A stretch of 11,760 nt of DNA from Candidatus Parabacteroides intestinavium (GCA_019118725.1 DWYO01000130.1:1-11760); one strand, 5' to 3'; shown: positions 1 to 7,131, counted from the stretch's first letter. Notes: generated by a model from the letters alone, not told the origin. Made by a program: numbers and translations.

Positions 1-95
1 GCCCCTTCTGCCAGCATCTTGCTTCCCGACTTGCCTCGACGTAGCCCGCTACGCCTTCTGCAAGCCGAAAAGCAATCCGCAAGACATAAGGGGGC
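1..95. repeat. Nested imperfect inverted repeat upstream of the XRE gene
   Basis: Several complementary arms nest inside each other: GCCCCTT (1-7) with AAGGGGGC (88-95), TCTTGC (17-22) with GCAAGA (79-84), GCTT (21-24) with AAGC (70-73), CTTGC (30-34) with GCAAG (60-64), and CGTAGC (40-45) with GCTACG (48-53). As DNA this could extrude as a cruciform; as RNA it would form one long interrupted hairpin ending 18 nt before the XRE start codon. It may be an operator or leader for that gene, or part of a mobile element. I have the impression that this sequence recurs in Bacteroides accessory DNA, but I cannot verify it. It may continue beyond the left edge. Confidence 0.55.
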
Positions 96-112
96 AATCT
101 ACCCAAAGTCTA

Positions 113-319
113 ATGACCGATTTGGGTTTAAATCGCATCAAAGTTGTGCTTGTTGAAAAGAAACGGACGGCCAAATGGCTTGCCGAAGAATTAGGGAAGA
201 ATCCAGCCACAGTAAGCAAGTGGTGTACTAATGTGTCCCAGCCAGACTTGTACACATTAGACAAAATAGCGACATTGCTTGACATTGACAAACGGGAACT
301 TTTAACAGGAAAAGATTGA
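113..319 (+). CDS. Cro/C1-type helix-turn-helix regulator
   Basis: A 68-residue protein made almost entirely of one XRE-family DNA-binding domain. Residues about 20-28 (TAKWLAEEL) form the first helix of the motif and about 31-39 (PATVSKWC) the recognition helix. They are followed by the family-typical QPDLYTLDKIATLLDID segment at about 43-59. There is no ligand-binding or cleavage domain, so it should act as a small DNA-binding repressor or antitoxin-like partner. The frame stays open upstream to the window edge, but ATG 113 fits the normal domain start; no strong ribosome binding site is visible. Only 4 bases separate its stop from the DUF1016 nuclease gene, so the two are almost certainly cotranscribed. 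Autoregulation through the upstream inverted repeat is inference. Confidence 0.85.
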   Translation: MTDLGLNRIKVVLVEKKRTAKWLAEELGKNPATVSKWCTNVSQPDLYTLDKIATLLDIDKRELLTGKD

Positions 320-323
320 AATC

Positions 324-1376
324 ATGGGAGATATCGCACAGATCCAAGAATCAGAGTATGATGCAATTCTGCGACAAGCTGTTGCAGTTATTGACAGAAC
401 AAGGGCTGTAGTGGCAACAACAGTATGTTCTGCTATCGGTACTGCTCATTGGGAAATAGGGAAATTGCTTCACGACAGAAAAGTTGAGAGCAAACATGGA
501 AGTGGTGTGGTCAATCGTTTGTCCTATGATTTGAAACAACGTTATCCTCAGATGGGGGTTTCTCCAAGAAATTTGTGGGATATGAAGAAATTCTATGAAC
601 GTTTCTGTAACAGTGAATTGAAACTGCGACAAGCTGTCGCAGTTTTACCATGGGGACATATACTGACTTTAATGCGAAAGTTTGGTGAAGATGATAATGC
701 CATTTTATACTATGCACAAGAGATTACTTTAAAAGGTTGGAATCGCGAGCTTCTATCCAGTGCCATCTCTCTGAAAATGCACATAAGAAAGAATGACCTT
801 TCCGATAACAATTTCGAGCAGACTCTGCCTGCCACACAGGCTATGTTTGCCAATGAAGTGTTTAGAAGCAGTTATAATCTTGGGTTCCTTGGGGTTAAAG
901 ACCCAATATTGGAAACAGAACTTGAAACTAGATTGGTAGAGAAAGTAAAACAATTCCTTTTGGAGCTTGGCAAAGGTTTTACCTATATTGGCAATCAGCA
1001 TGTGCTTGAATACAATGGAAAGCGGAGTAAGGTTGATATGCTTTTCTTTCATCGTGGGTTGCATTGCCTTGTAGCCATTGACTTGAAAATAGGCGAATTT
1101 AAGCCAGAATATGCAGGCAAAATGAACTATTACCTGTCATTGCTTGACCGTCTGGAAAGAAGAGATGATGAAAACCGTTCTATCGGCGTCATTCTATGTG
1201 CAGAGAAAGACCATGTGGAAGTTGAACTGGCATTAGAAGATATGGGAAAGCCCATTGGTGTGGCAGACTATCAGCTGATTGTTCCGCAGGAAGAATTAAA
1301 GAAAGTTGTAGCAGAAGAAGTGGAGGCTTTTGGCAGAGAATATCCTCTTTGTGCTGATATTGAAAAAGATTTTTGA
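324..1376 (+). CDS. DUF1016 / YhcG-like PD-(D/E)XK nuclease family protein
   Basis: A 350-residue protein with the two-part layout of the DUF1016 (YhcG) family. The N-terminal part, residues about 12-165, is helical and contains YPQMGVSPRNLWDMKKFYERF (75-95, split here as YPQMGVSPRN then LWDMKKFYERF) and LPWGHILTLM (108-117). The C-terminal half, about 175-345, has the nuclease-fold signature: G-N-Q near 223-225, VDML with D238, and AIDLK with D253 and K255, giving the D...D-x-K catalytic pattern. The length is normal for the family, and I see no frameshift. The biochemical role is unsettled; members are proposed to be DNA nucleases and often sit with restriction-modification, toxin-antitoxin or mobile genes. 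The tight coupling to the upstream HTH gene suggests a regulated nuclease module. LRQAVAV occurs twice in the protein (residues 16-22 and 101-107), matching a repeated palindrome in the DNA. Confidence 0.88.
   Translation: MGDIAQIQESEYDAILRQAVAVIDRTRAVVATTVCSAIGTAHWEIGKLLHDRKVESKHGSGVVNRLSYDLKQRYPQMGVSPRNLWDMKKFYERFCNSELKLRQAVAVLPWGHILTLMRKFGEDDNAILYYAQEITLKGWNRELLSSAISLKMHIRKNDLSDNNFEQTLPATQAMFANEVFRSSYNLGFLGVKDPILETELETRLVEKVKQFLLELGKGFTYIGNQHVLEYNGKRSKVDMLFFHRGLHCLVAIDLKIGEFKPEYAGKMNYYLSLLDRLERRDDENRSIGVILCAEKDHVEVELALEDMGKPIGVADYQLIVPQEELKKVVAEEVEAFGREYPLCADIEKDF
369..387. repeat. Imperfect palindrome, copy 1, inside the DUF1016 gene
   Basis: CTGCGACA, spacer AGC, TGTTGCAG. The arms are complementary except for one position, which would be a G-U pair in RNA. 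The segment is nearly identical to the palindrome at 624-642 and encodes the first LRQAVAV. Confidence 0.6.
621..645. repeat. Perfect palindrome, copy 2, inside the DUF1016 gene
   Basis: An 11-base arm AAACTGCGACA (621-631) and its exact complement TGTCGCAGTTT (635-645) flank the 3-base spacer AGC. It lies fully within coding sequence (KLRQAVAVL) and repeats the core seen at 369-387. It could form a stable hairpin in the mRNA or serve as a protein binding site; function is unknown. Confidence 0.7.
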
Positions 1377-1423
1377 TTCAATTGTCGACTTATGGGACTT
1401 AATAGAAGAGAATAATAAATAGC

Positions 1424-1451
1424 AAATCCTTATGTTCGTTTAAGGATTTTT
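1424..1451 (+). terminator. Rho-independent terminator after the HTH-nuclease pair
   Basis: A perfect 9-bp inverted repeat, AAATCCTTA (1424-1432) and TAAGGATTT (1441-1449), with an 8-base loop and a T-run at 1447-1451. It lies about 50 bases after the nuclease stop codon and just before the next promoter, so it separates the accessory pair from the sulfonation locus. Confidence 0.8.
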
Positions 1452-1454
1452 CCG

Positions 1455-1463
1455 TATCTTTGC
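1455..1463 (+). promoter_or_regulatory. Bacteroidetes-type promoter (-7 element) for cysQ
   Basis: TATCTTTG at 1455-1462 is an exact match to the Bacteroidetes -7 consensus TAnnTTTG, followed by the frequent C. The expected start of transcription is near 1469-1470. No clear TTTG -33 element is visible; that position falls inside the preceding terminator hairpin (loop TGTTCGTT). With the preceding G, the ten bases 1454-1463 also match GTAnnTTTGC, the core recognised by CTnDOT-family integrases. Confidence 0.7.
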
Positions 1464-1468
1464 ATAAA

Positions 1469-1549
1469 GAGTTATTTGACAGCAAAACAAAGCAAAACGC
1501 TGCAAACTGCACGGTTTCTTAGTCGTTACCACCACTTCTCAAATAACTC
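1469..1549 (+). promoter_or_regulatory. Structured 5' leader element upstream of cysQ
   Basis: GAGTTATTTGA (1469-1479) and TCAAATAACTC (1539-1549) are perfect 11-base complements enclosing a 59-nt insert. The predicted transcript begins almost exactly at the first arm, so the RNA would open with a domain closed by this long stem. The insert holds two direct AGCAAAAC copies (1481-1488, 1491-1498) and a possible small hairpin AAAC/GTTT (1504-1507 with 1514-1517). The cysQ start is a further 53 nt downstream. I do not recognise a named riboswitch family. It could be a cis-regulatory RNA, a small stand-alone RNA, or recombination-site remains. Only the long stem is well supported. Confidence 0.5.
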
Positions 1550-1588
1550 GCTAAAAGTTTATATTAGGCCGTTGAAAATCTAAAAAAT

Positions 1589-1593
1589 AGGAG
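1589..1593 (+). promoter_or_regulatory. Ribosome binding site of cysQ
   Basis: AGGAG lies 9 bases before ATG 1603. A good Shine-Dalgarno match is uncommon in this group and fixes the cysQ start. Confidence 0.65.
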
Positions 1594-1602
1594 CAAGGTA
1601 AT

Positions 1603-2427
1603 ATGGATTTCGTTAATTATTTATATATAGCTATTCGGGCGGCATTGGATGCCGGTAAGTCTATCATGGATATCTATACAGATCCGGAGGCGGATTTTGA
1701 GATTGAGACCAAAGCAGACAACTCTCCGCTGACATTGGCCGATAAGGCTTCGAATCGCCTGATTGTTTCGGCGCTGTCGGTAACTCTTTTTCCGATCTTG
1801 AGCGAGGAAGAGAAAGAGGTCCCTTTTGAAGAACGCAAGCAATGGACTACGTTGTGGATCGTTGATCCGCTGGACGGTACAAAAGAATTTATCAAACGGA
1901 ACGGCGAATTTACGGTGAATATCGCGCTGGTAAATAAGGGCGTTCCGGTCATAGGGGTTATCTATGTCCCGGTACGTAAAGAGCTATATTTCGCCTGTGA
2001 TGCGTTGGGAGCCTATAAACTGACCAATATAGATAGCGCCAGTCAGCCCTCTATGGACGAGATGCGCCGGAAAGCGGCACGGCTTCCGTCGGCCCTGATG
2101 CATCAAGGGGTGGTGGTAGTGGCTTCCCGTTCCCACCAGACGGAAGAGACAACCCGCTATATTGAGAATCTCCGTAAAAAGGGACAACCCGTGACATTGA
2201 TCAGCAGTGGGAGTAGCTTGAAAATATGCTTGGTGGCGGAAGGCTCGGCAGATATTTATCCGCGTTTCGCTCCGACGATGGAATGGGATACGGCAGCCGG
2301 ACATGCCATAGCCAAAGCGGCAGGCTGTGAAGTGTACCATATTGACGAGAAGACCCCGTTGGCTTATAATAAAGAGAAGCTGCTGAATCCGTGGTTTGTG
2401 GTGAAAGCCGTTTCTCCCATTTCATGA
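1603..2427 (+). CDS. cysQ: 3'(2'),5'-bisphosphate nucleotidase CysQ
   Basis: A 274-residue cytoplasmic enzyme of the inositol-monophosphatase superfamily. It removes the 3' phosphate of PAP (and PAPS), giving AMP (or APS). Metal-site motifs are all present: KADNSPLTLAD at about 37-47, the acidic SEEE at 67-70, VDPLDGTKEF at 87-96, and WDTAAGHA at 228-235. The length is slightly above the E. coli enzyme because of a segment near 140-170 before VVVASRSH (171-178). PAP is the inhibitory by-product of every PAPS-dependent sulfotransfer, so placement directly upstream of the PAPS and sulfotransferase genes suggests clearance of PAP. It has its own promoter and a long structured leader, and about 118 bases with another promoter separate it from the next gene, so it can be expressed independently. 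Confidence 0.95.
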   Translation: MDFVNYLYIAIRAALDAGKSIMDIYTDPEADFEIETKADNSPLTLADKASNRLIVSALSVTLFPILSEEEKEVPFEERKQWTTLWIVDPLDGTKEFIKRNGEFTVNIALVNKGVPVIGVIYVPVRKELYFACDALGAYKLTNIDSASQPSMDEMRRKAARLPSALMHQGVVVVASRSHQTEETTRYIENLRKKGQPVTLISSGSSLKICLVAEGSADIYPRFAPTMEWDTAAGHAIAKAAGCEVYHIDEKTPLAYNKEKLLNPWFVVKAVSPIS

Positions 2428-2471
2428 AACAATTGGTCTGTTTTTCTTCAAAAATAGAAATTGGCGGATAT

Positions 2472-2506
2472 TTTGCCGTTAGTCTGTCAATATCTTGTTA
2501 TCTTTG
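2472..2506 (+). promoter_or_regulatory. Promoter of the permease-to-PCMD operon
   Basis: TATCTTTG at 2499-2506 matches the Bacteroidetes -7 consensus exactly and is followed by C. A TTTG that could act as the -33 element lies at 2472-2475; the 23-base gap is slightly longer than usual. Transcription should start near 2513, about 33 bases before the permease ATG. No terminator is evident after cysQ, so read-through could add to this promoter. Confidence 0.65.
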
Positions 2507-2545
2507 CACTTTATCTGAAAAGAAATCAAATTTAGAGAATAGTGC

Positions 2546-4102
2546 ATGAATTTTGAGATATTGTTTGTTCTTTTGGCGTTAATCGGGATGATCGCAGCGT
2601 TGATATGGGATAAGATGCGCCCGGGAATGATTTTGTTTAGTGTTACGGTATTGTTCTTATGTGCAGGAATCCTGACCCCGAAGGAGCTGCTGGAGGGTTT
2701 CAGCAACAAAGGGATGATAACAGTCGCTTTGCTTTTCTTGGTGAGCGAGGGCGTCCGGCAATCCGGGGCATTGACGCAGATTATCCGGAAAGTGCTGCCT
2801 CAAAGTAAGACTACCGTGTTCAAGGCTCAGCTTCGGATGCTCCCGTCTATTGCTTTTATATCCGCATTCCTGAATAATACGCCGGTTGTCGTTATTTTTG
2901 CGCCGATTATCAAGCGTTGGGCAAAATCGATAGGTTTGCCGGCTACCAAATTCCTGATACCACTTTCGTATGTTACGATTTTAGGTGGAATATGTACATT
3001 GATAGGAACATCTACCAATTTGGTGGTACATGGGATGATGATTGATGCCGGCTATGAAGGACTAAGCATGTTTGAGCTGGGAATGATCGGTATCCCCATT
3101 ACCATCGGCGGCATTGCTTATTTGTTGATTTTTTCAAAGAAGCTGTTGCCGGAAGAGCGTGCAAACGATGAGGGGCAGGAAGATGAAGTAGAGGCAGACG
3201 AGGGTTTGCATCTGATGGAAGTAGTCCTTGGACCGCGTTTCCCCGGTATCAATAAGACGCTAAAAGACTTTGATTTTCGGCGCCATTATGGGGCTGAGGT
3301 GAAAGAGATTAAAAGGAACGGACGTAATCTGACGAAAAACAAAGACCGCATAACGCTTAATGAAGGAGACACCTTGGTGGTTATGGCTGATAGTTCGTTT
3401 ATCAAGACCTGGGGGGAATCGTCCGTGTTTTTGATGATCGCCAACGGAGAAGATTCTTCGGCGCAAAACAACCATAAAAAGCGTGTTTTCGTCCTTGTGT
3501 TGCTGGCTTTGATGATTATTGGTGCGACTATCGGTGAATTGCCTATTACCCAGCAGACTTTTCCCCACGTGAAACTGGATATGTTTTTCTTTGCGGCGGT
3601 AACGGCGGTGATTATGGCGTGGACCAATATCTTTCCGGCCCGGAAATATACGAAATATATCTCATGGGACATTCTGATAACGATTGCTTGCGCTTTTGCC
3701 ATTAGTAAGGCGATGGTCAATTCGGGCTTGGCGGATGTTATTGCCAATTTTATCATCGAGCTGAGTTATAGTCATGGTCCGTACGTCCTGTTGGCCATTT
3801 TGTATATTATCACGAATATCATTACGGAGATCATTACCAATAATGCAGCGGCGGCTTTGTCATTCCCGTTAGCGTTATCTATATCCAACCAGTTGGGAGT
3901 AGATCCCACTCCTTTCTTCATGGTTATTTGTGTTGCGGCTTCGGCCGGTTTTACCACGCCTATCGGATATCAGACCAACCTGATTGTACAGGGTATAGGT
4001 AATTATAAATTTACGGATTTTGTACGGGTAGGACTTCCGCTGAATATTATTGTCTTTTTGATATCCATATTTTTGATACCCCAAATATGGCCGTTTGAAT
4101 AA
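2546..4102 (+). CDS. SLC13 (DASS) family anion permease, probable sulfate importer
   Basis: A 518-residue inner-membrane protein with hydrophobic segments from residue 3 to about 198 and from about 313 to 513. Paired half-repeat signatures of the SLC13/DASS fold are visible: LNNTPVVV (109-116) with TNNAAAAL (431-438), and GTSTNLVVHG (154-163) with GYQTNLIVQG (474-483). The two halves are separated by a soluble insert of about 110 residues. Its core, about 222-290 (HLMEVVLGPRFPG to TLVVMADSSFIKTW), resembles a TrkA-C/RCK_C domain. Relatives with this layout (the SAC1-type group) transport sulfate and often carry two such domains; I see one. As first gene of the operon, before APS and PAPS synthesis, sulfate is the likely substrate. 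Substrate choice is inferred from context; other dianions cannot be excluded. Confidence 0.85.
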   Translation: MNFEILFVLLALIGMIAALIWDKMRPGMILFSVTVLFLCAGILTPKELLEGFSNKGMITVALLFLVSEGVRQSGALTQIIRKVLPQSKTTVFKAQLRMLPSIAFISAFLNNTPVVVIFAPIIKRWAKSIGLPATKFLIPLSYVTILGGICTLIGTSTNLVVHGMMIDAGYEGLSMFELGMIGIPITIGGIAYLLIFSKKLLPEERANDEGQEDEVEADEGLHLMEVVLGPRFPGINKTLKDFDFRRHYGAEVKEIKRNGRNLTKNKDRITLNEGDTLVVMADSSFIKTWGESSVFLMIANGEDSSAQNNHKKRVFVLVLLALMIIGATIGELPITQQTFPHVKLDMFFFAAVTAVIMAWTNIFPARKYTKYISWDILITIACAFAISKAMVNSGLADVIANFIIELSYSHGPYVLLAILYIITNIITEIITNNAAAALSFPLALSISNQLGVDPTPFFMVICVAASAGFTTPIGYQTNLIVQGIGNYKFTDFVRVGLPLNIIVFLISIFLIPQIWPFE

Positions 4103-4122
4103 CTAACGAATTAGATAAAGAT

Positions 4123-4725
4123 ATGCAAGAAACAAATCATATTTATCCGATCTTTGACAAGATGATGACCCGTCAGGACAAAGAAAGCCTGTTGCACCAG
4201 AAAGGGGTGATGGTTTGGTTTACCGGATTAAGCGGGTCGGGAAAAAGCACCATAGCGATTGCTCTGGAACGTGAACTTCATAAACGAGGCTTCCTTTGCC
4301 GTATCTTGGATGGCGATAACATCCGTAGCGGCATCAATAATAATCTGGGATTTACGGAAGCAGACCGGGTGGAAAATATTCGCCGGATAGCCGAAGTCGG
4401 AAAATTGTTTGTAGATACGGGAATCATTACCTTGGCCGCATTTATCAGTCCGAATAACGAGATTCGGGAGATGGCCGCTTCAATTATCGGAAAAGATGAT
4501 TTCCTGGAAATCTATGTAAGTACGCCTATCACGGAATGTGAACGCCGGGATGTGAAAGGGCTGTATGCGAAGGCCCGGAAAGGCGAAATTAAGAATTTTA
4601 CGGGTGTTTCCGCACCGTTTGAAGCTCCGTCGCATCCGGCTTTATCGCTGGATACATCGGTCTTGAGCGTCGAAGAATCCGTAAATAAGTTGTTGGATAT
4701 TATATTACCTAAAATAAGCAAATAA
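4123..4725 (+). CDS. cysC: Adenylyl-sulfate (APS) kinase
   Basis: A 200-residue cytoplasmic P-loop kinase that phosphorylates APS at the 3' position using ATP to give PAPS. The Walker A motif GLSGSGKST is at 35-43, followed by the APS-kinase signature LDGDNIRSGINNNLGF (62-77). Also present are the AFISP segment (106-110) and the lid RDVKGLYAKARKGEIKNFTG (142-161), then FEAP (166-169). It is a complete stand-alone kinase, slightly longer than some through its N-terminal extension (HIYPIFDKMMTRQDKE), which I believe is usual in Bacteroidales. It begins 20 bases after the permease stop and ends 11 bases before cysD, so it lies within the operon. PAPS made here would feed the sulfotransferase downstream. 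Confidence 0.96.
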   Translation: MQETNHIYPIFDKMMTRQDKESLLHQKGVMVWFTGLSGSGKSTIAIALERELHKRGFLCRILDGDNIRSGINNNLGFTEADRVENIRRIAEVGKLFVDTGIITLAAFISPNNEIREMAASIIGKDDFLEIYVSTPITECERRDVKGLYAKARKGEIKNFTGVSAPFEAPSHPALSLDTSVLSVEESVNKLLDIILPKISK

Positions 4726-4736
4726 ATAACCTAGTT

Positions 4737-5645
4737 ATGTCTGATTATAAGTTAAGTCATTTGCAGGAGTTAGAGGCAGAGTCTATTTATATCATCCGTG
4801 AGGTGGCTGCTGAGTTTGAGAATCCTGTAATGCTTTATTCAATTGGAAAAGATTCATCGGTGATGGTTCGTTTGGCGGAAAAAGCATTCGCTCCGGGTAA
4901 GGTCCCGTTTCCGCTGATGCACATCGATTCGAAATGGAAATTCAAGGAAATGATCCAATTCCGGGATGAGTATGCGAAAAAGTATGGCTGGAACCTGATT
5001 GTAGAATCGAATATGGAAGCATTCAAAGCGGGAGTAGGGCCGTTTACACACGGAAGTAAAGTGCATACCGATTTGATGAAGACTCAGGCGTTGTTGAATG
5101 CCTTGAATAAGTATAAATTTGATGCCGCATTCGGAGGTGCCCGACGGGATGAGGAGAAGAGCCGGGCCAAAGAGCGTATTTTCTCGTTCCGCGATAAGTT
5201 CCAGCAATGGGATCCGAAGAATCAGCGTCCGGAATTATGGGATATTTACAACACGCGTGTCCATAAGGGGGAGAGTATTCGGGTGTTCCCGCTTTCAAAT
5301 TGGACGGAATTGGATATTTGGCAATATATCCGTTTGGAAAATATTCCGATTGTTCCGCTTTATTTCGCTAAAGAACGTCCGATTGTGGAAATTGACGGCA
5401 ATTTGATTATGGCGGATGATGACCGATTGCCGGAAAAGTACAGAGATAAAATCCGGATGCGTAAGGTGCGTTTCCGTACATTGGGGTGCTGGCCATTAAC
5501 GGGGGCGGTAGAAAGCGATGCCGATACCATTGAGAAGATTGTAGAAGAGATGATGACTACCACCAAGAGCGAGCGTACTACGCGCGTTATCGATTTTGAC
5601 CAGGATTCGAGCATGGAGCAGAAAAAACGCGAAGGCTATTTTTAA
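4737..5645 (+). CDS. cysD: Sulfate adenylyltransferase subunit 2 (ATP sulfurylase small subunit)
   Basis: A 302-residue PP-loop protein that works with CysN to make APS and pyrophosphate from sulfate and ATP in the cytoplasm. The modified PP-loop YSIGKDSSVM is at 34-43, followed by FPLMHIDSKWKF (58-69). The nucleotide-binding stretch FGGARRDEEKSRAKER is at 132-147, TLGCWPLTGAVES at 248-260, and the C-terminal tail SSMEQKKREGYF is the normal family ending. Length and all key motifs match functional CysD proteins. It sits between cysC and cysN. The start is 11 bases after the cysC stop, with no strong ribosome binding site. Confidence 0.97.
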   Translation: MSDYKLSHLQELEAESIYIIREVAAEFENPVMLYSIGKDSSVMVRLAEKAFAPGKVPFPLMHIDSKWKFKEMIQFRDEYAKKYGWNLIVESNMEAFKAGVGPFTHGSKVHTDLMKTQALLNALNKYKFDAAFGGARRDEEKSRAKERIFSFRDKFQQWDPKNQRPELWDIYNTRVHKGESIRVFPLSNWTELDIWQYIRLENIPIVPLYFAKERPIVEIDGNLIMADDDRLPEKYRDKIRMRKVRFRTLGCWPLTGAVESDADTIEKIVEEMMTTTKSERTTRVIDFDQDSSMEQKKREGYF

Positions 5646-5667
5646 ATTAAGAACGAAGAATTAAGAA
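5645..5667 (+). repeat. Short AATTAAGAA direct repeat between cysD and cysN
   Basis: AATTAAGAA occurs at 5645-5653 and again at 5659-5667, starting on the last base of the cysD stop codon. It belongs to a style of AATT-containing spacer sequence common between Bacteroidales genes. GGAAG at 5669-5673, 5 bases before the cysN start, may serve as a weak ribosome binding site. Confidence 0.4.
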
Positions 5668-5678
5668 GGAAGAATCTT

Positions 5679-7121
5679 ATGGAGAACAATAATACGAAGT
5701 TGGATATAAAGGCTTTTCTTGACAAAGACGAACAGAAAGACTTATTGCGTTTTTTGACGGCTGGATCTGTAGATGATGGAAAATCAACGCTCATCGGCCG
5801 ACTTTTGTTTGATAGCAAGAAGCTGTATGAGGATCAGCTGGTCGCTTTGGAACGGGATAGCAAACGTATGGGAAATGCGGGTGAGCATATTGATTATGCC
5901 CTTTTGCTGGATGGCTTGAAGGCGGAGCGTGAGCAGGGGATTACCATTGATGTGGCATATCGTTATTTCAGTACAAATAACCGAAAATTCATTATTGCCG
6001 ATACGCCGGGGCATGAGCAATATACGCGTAATATGATTACGGGTGGCTCGACGGCCAATCTGGCGATTATCCTGGTAGATGCGCGGGCCGGTGTCATTAC
6101 GCAGACTCGGCGCCATACCTATTTGGTCTCTTTGCTGGGCATTCATCATGTAGTCCTTGCGGTCAATAAGATGGACTTGGTGAATTATGACAGGGCTGTT
6201 TTCGACAAAATAGTCGCGGATTATAAGGCCTTTGTTGAACCGCTTGGAATCGAAGATGTTACTTGCATTCCGCTTTCTGCTTTGGAAGGCGACAATGTGG
6301 TGGATAAGAGTGAACGTACTCCTTGGTATGAAGGTCCCTCTTTGTTGGAATTCCTGGAGACGGTACCGATTGACCGTGACCGGAACTATACGAATTTCCG
6401 TTATCCGGTGCAATATGTGTTGCGCCCTAATTTGGATTTCCGCGGTTTTTGCGGAAAGGTGACGAGTGGCGTTGTCCGTAAGGGGGATACGGTGATGGCA
6501 TTGCCTTCGCGTAAGACTTCGAAAGTGAAAAGTATCGTGACGTATGAGGGGGAGATCGAAGAGGCTTTTCCTCCACTTAGTGTCACGCTTACTTTAGAAG
6601 ATGAAATCGATATTTCACGCGGGGAGATGTTGGTTCATCCGGATGATTTGCCTATCGAAGGACGTTGTTTTGAGGCTATGCTCGTTTGGATGGACGAGGA
6701 GGCAATGGACCGGGACAAACATTTCTACCTGAAGCAGACCACCAATACGACTCGCGCGCATATTGACGGAATCCGTTATAAGGTGAATGTCAACACCATG
6801 GAACAATCTCCGGCGGAAAGACTGGAACTGAATGAAATAGGCAAGGTGGTCATTTCGACCAACAAGGAATTGTTCTTTGATCCGTATGTGGCTAATAAGC
6901 AGACAGGCGCTTTTATTTTGATTGATCCGATTACCAATAATACGTCTGCGGTCGGCATGATTTTGAATCCGGTAGATGATAATCAGGCGGCATCTGAGTT
7001 TGAGCATGTCATCACGCTTAATCTTCCGGAACTGGGAATCGCTCCTGAACATTATGAGGCGGTTGGGAAGGTTTGTAAAGAAATCGAACGGCATGGTGTT
7101 GAGTTACGAATCATTAAATAA
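5679..7121 (+). CDS. cysN: Sulfate adenylyltransferase subunit 1 (GTPase subunit)
   Basis: A 480-residue EF-Tu-like GTPase whose GTP hydrolysis drives APS formation by its partner CysD. GTPase motifs: G1 GSVDDGKST (29-37), switch region EQGITIDVAY (85-94), G3 DTPGHEQYTRNM (108-119) and G4 NKMDL (163-167). These are followed by two beta-barrel domains of the elongation-factor type from about 235 onward. The protein stops without a C-terminal APS-kinase domain, unlike fused CysNC/NodQ proteins, consistent with the separate cysC two genes upstream. It starts 33 bases after cysD and ends 10 bases before the sulfotransferase, placing sulfate activation and sulfate use on one transcript. Confidence 0.97.
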   Translation: MENNNTKLDIKAFLDKDEQKDLLRFLTAGSVDDGKSTLIGRLLFDSKKLYEDQLVALERDSKRMGNAGEHIDYALLLDGLKAEREQGITIDVAYRYFSTNNRKFIIADTPGHEQYTRNMITGGSTANLAIILVDARAGVITQTRRHTYLVSLLGIHHVVLAVNKMDLVNYDRAVFDKIVADYKAFVEPLGIEDVTCIPLSALEGDNVVDKSERTPWYEGPSLLEFLETVPIDRDRNYTNFRYPVQYVLRPNLDFRGFCGKVTSGVVRKGDTVMALPSRKTSKVKSIVTYEGEIEEAFPPLSVTLTLEDEIDISRGEMLVHPDDLPIEGRCFEAMLVWMDEEAMDRDKHFYLKQTTNTTRAHIDGIRYKVNVNTMEQSPAERLELNEIGKVVISTNKELFFDPYVANKQTGAFILIDPITNNTSAVGMILNPVDDNQAASEFEHVITLNLPELGIAPEHYEAVGKVCKEIERHGVELRIIK

Positions 7122-7131
7122 TTGATGCGAT

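Noticed and set aside
1..112. Upstream extension of the XRE frame to the window edge
   Set aside because: The frame is open, but it passes through the inverted repeat and adds cysteine- and proline-rich sequence unlike an XRE domain. ATG 113 gives the normal domain start.
1464..1602. Possible tRNA or known riboswitch in the cysQ leader
   Set aside because: I see no cloverleaf arms, no GTTCRA T-loop and no CCA end, and it matches no riboswitch core that I can recall. Kept only as an unnamed structured leader.
5784..6413. A 209-codon minus-strand open frame inside cysN
   Set aside because: It lies antisense to the GTPase motif region of cysN and its composition is not protein-like. Similar minus-strand frames at 9581-10234 and 10499-11161 in ligA were rejected for the same reason.
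6437..6457. Hairpin TTTCCGC/GCGGAAA with a T-rich loop inside cysN
   Set aside because: A 7-bp arm within conserved coding sequence (DFRGFCGK), with no T-run after the stem. It is probably chance and not a terminator.
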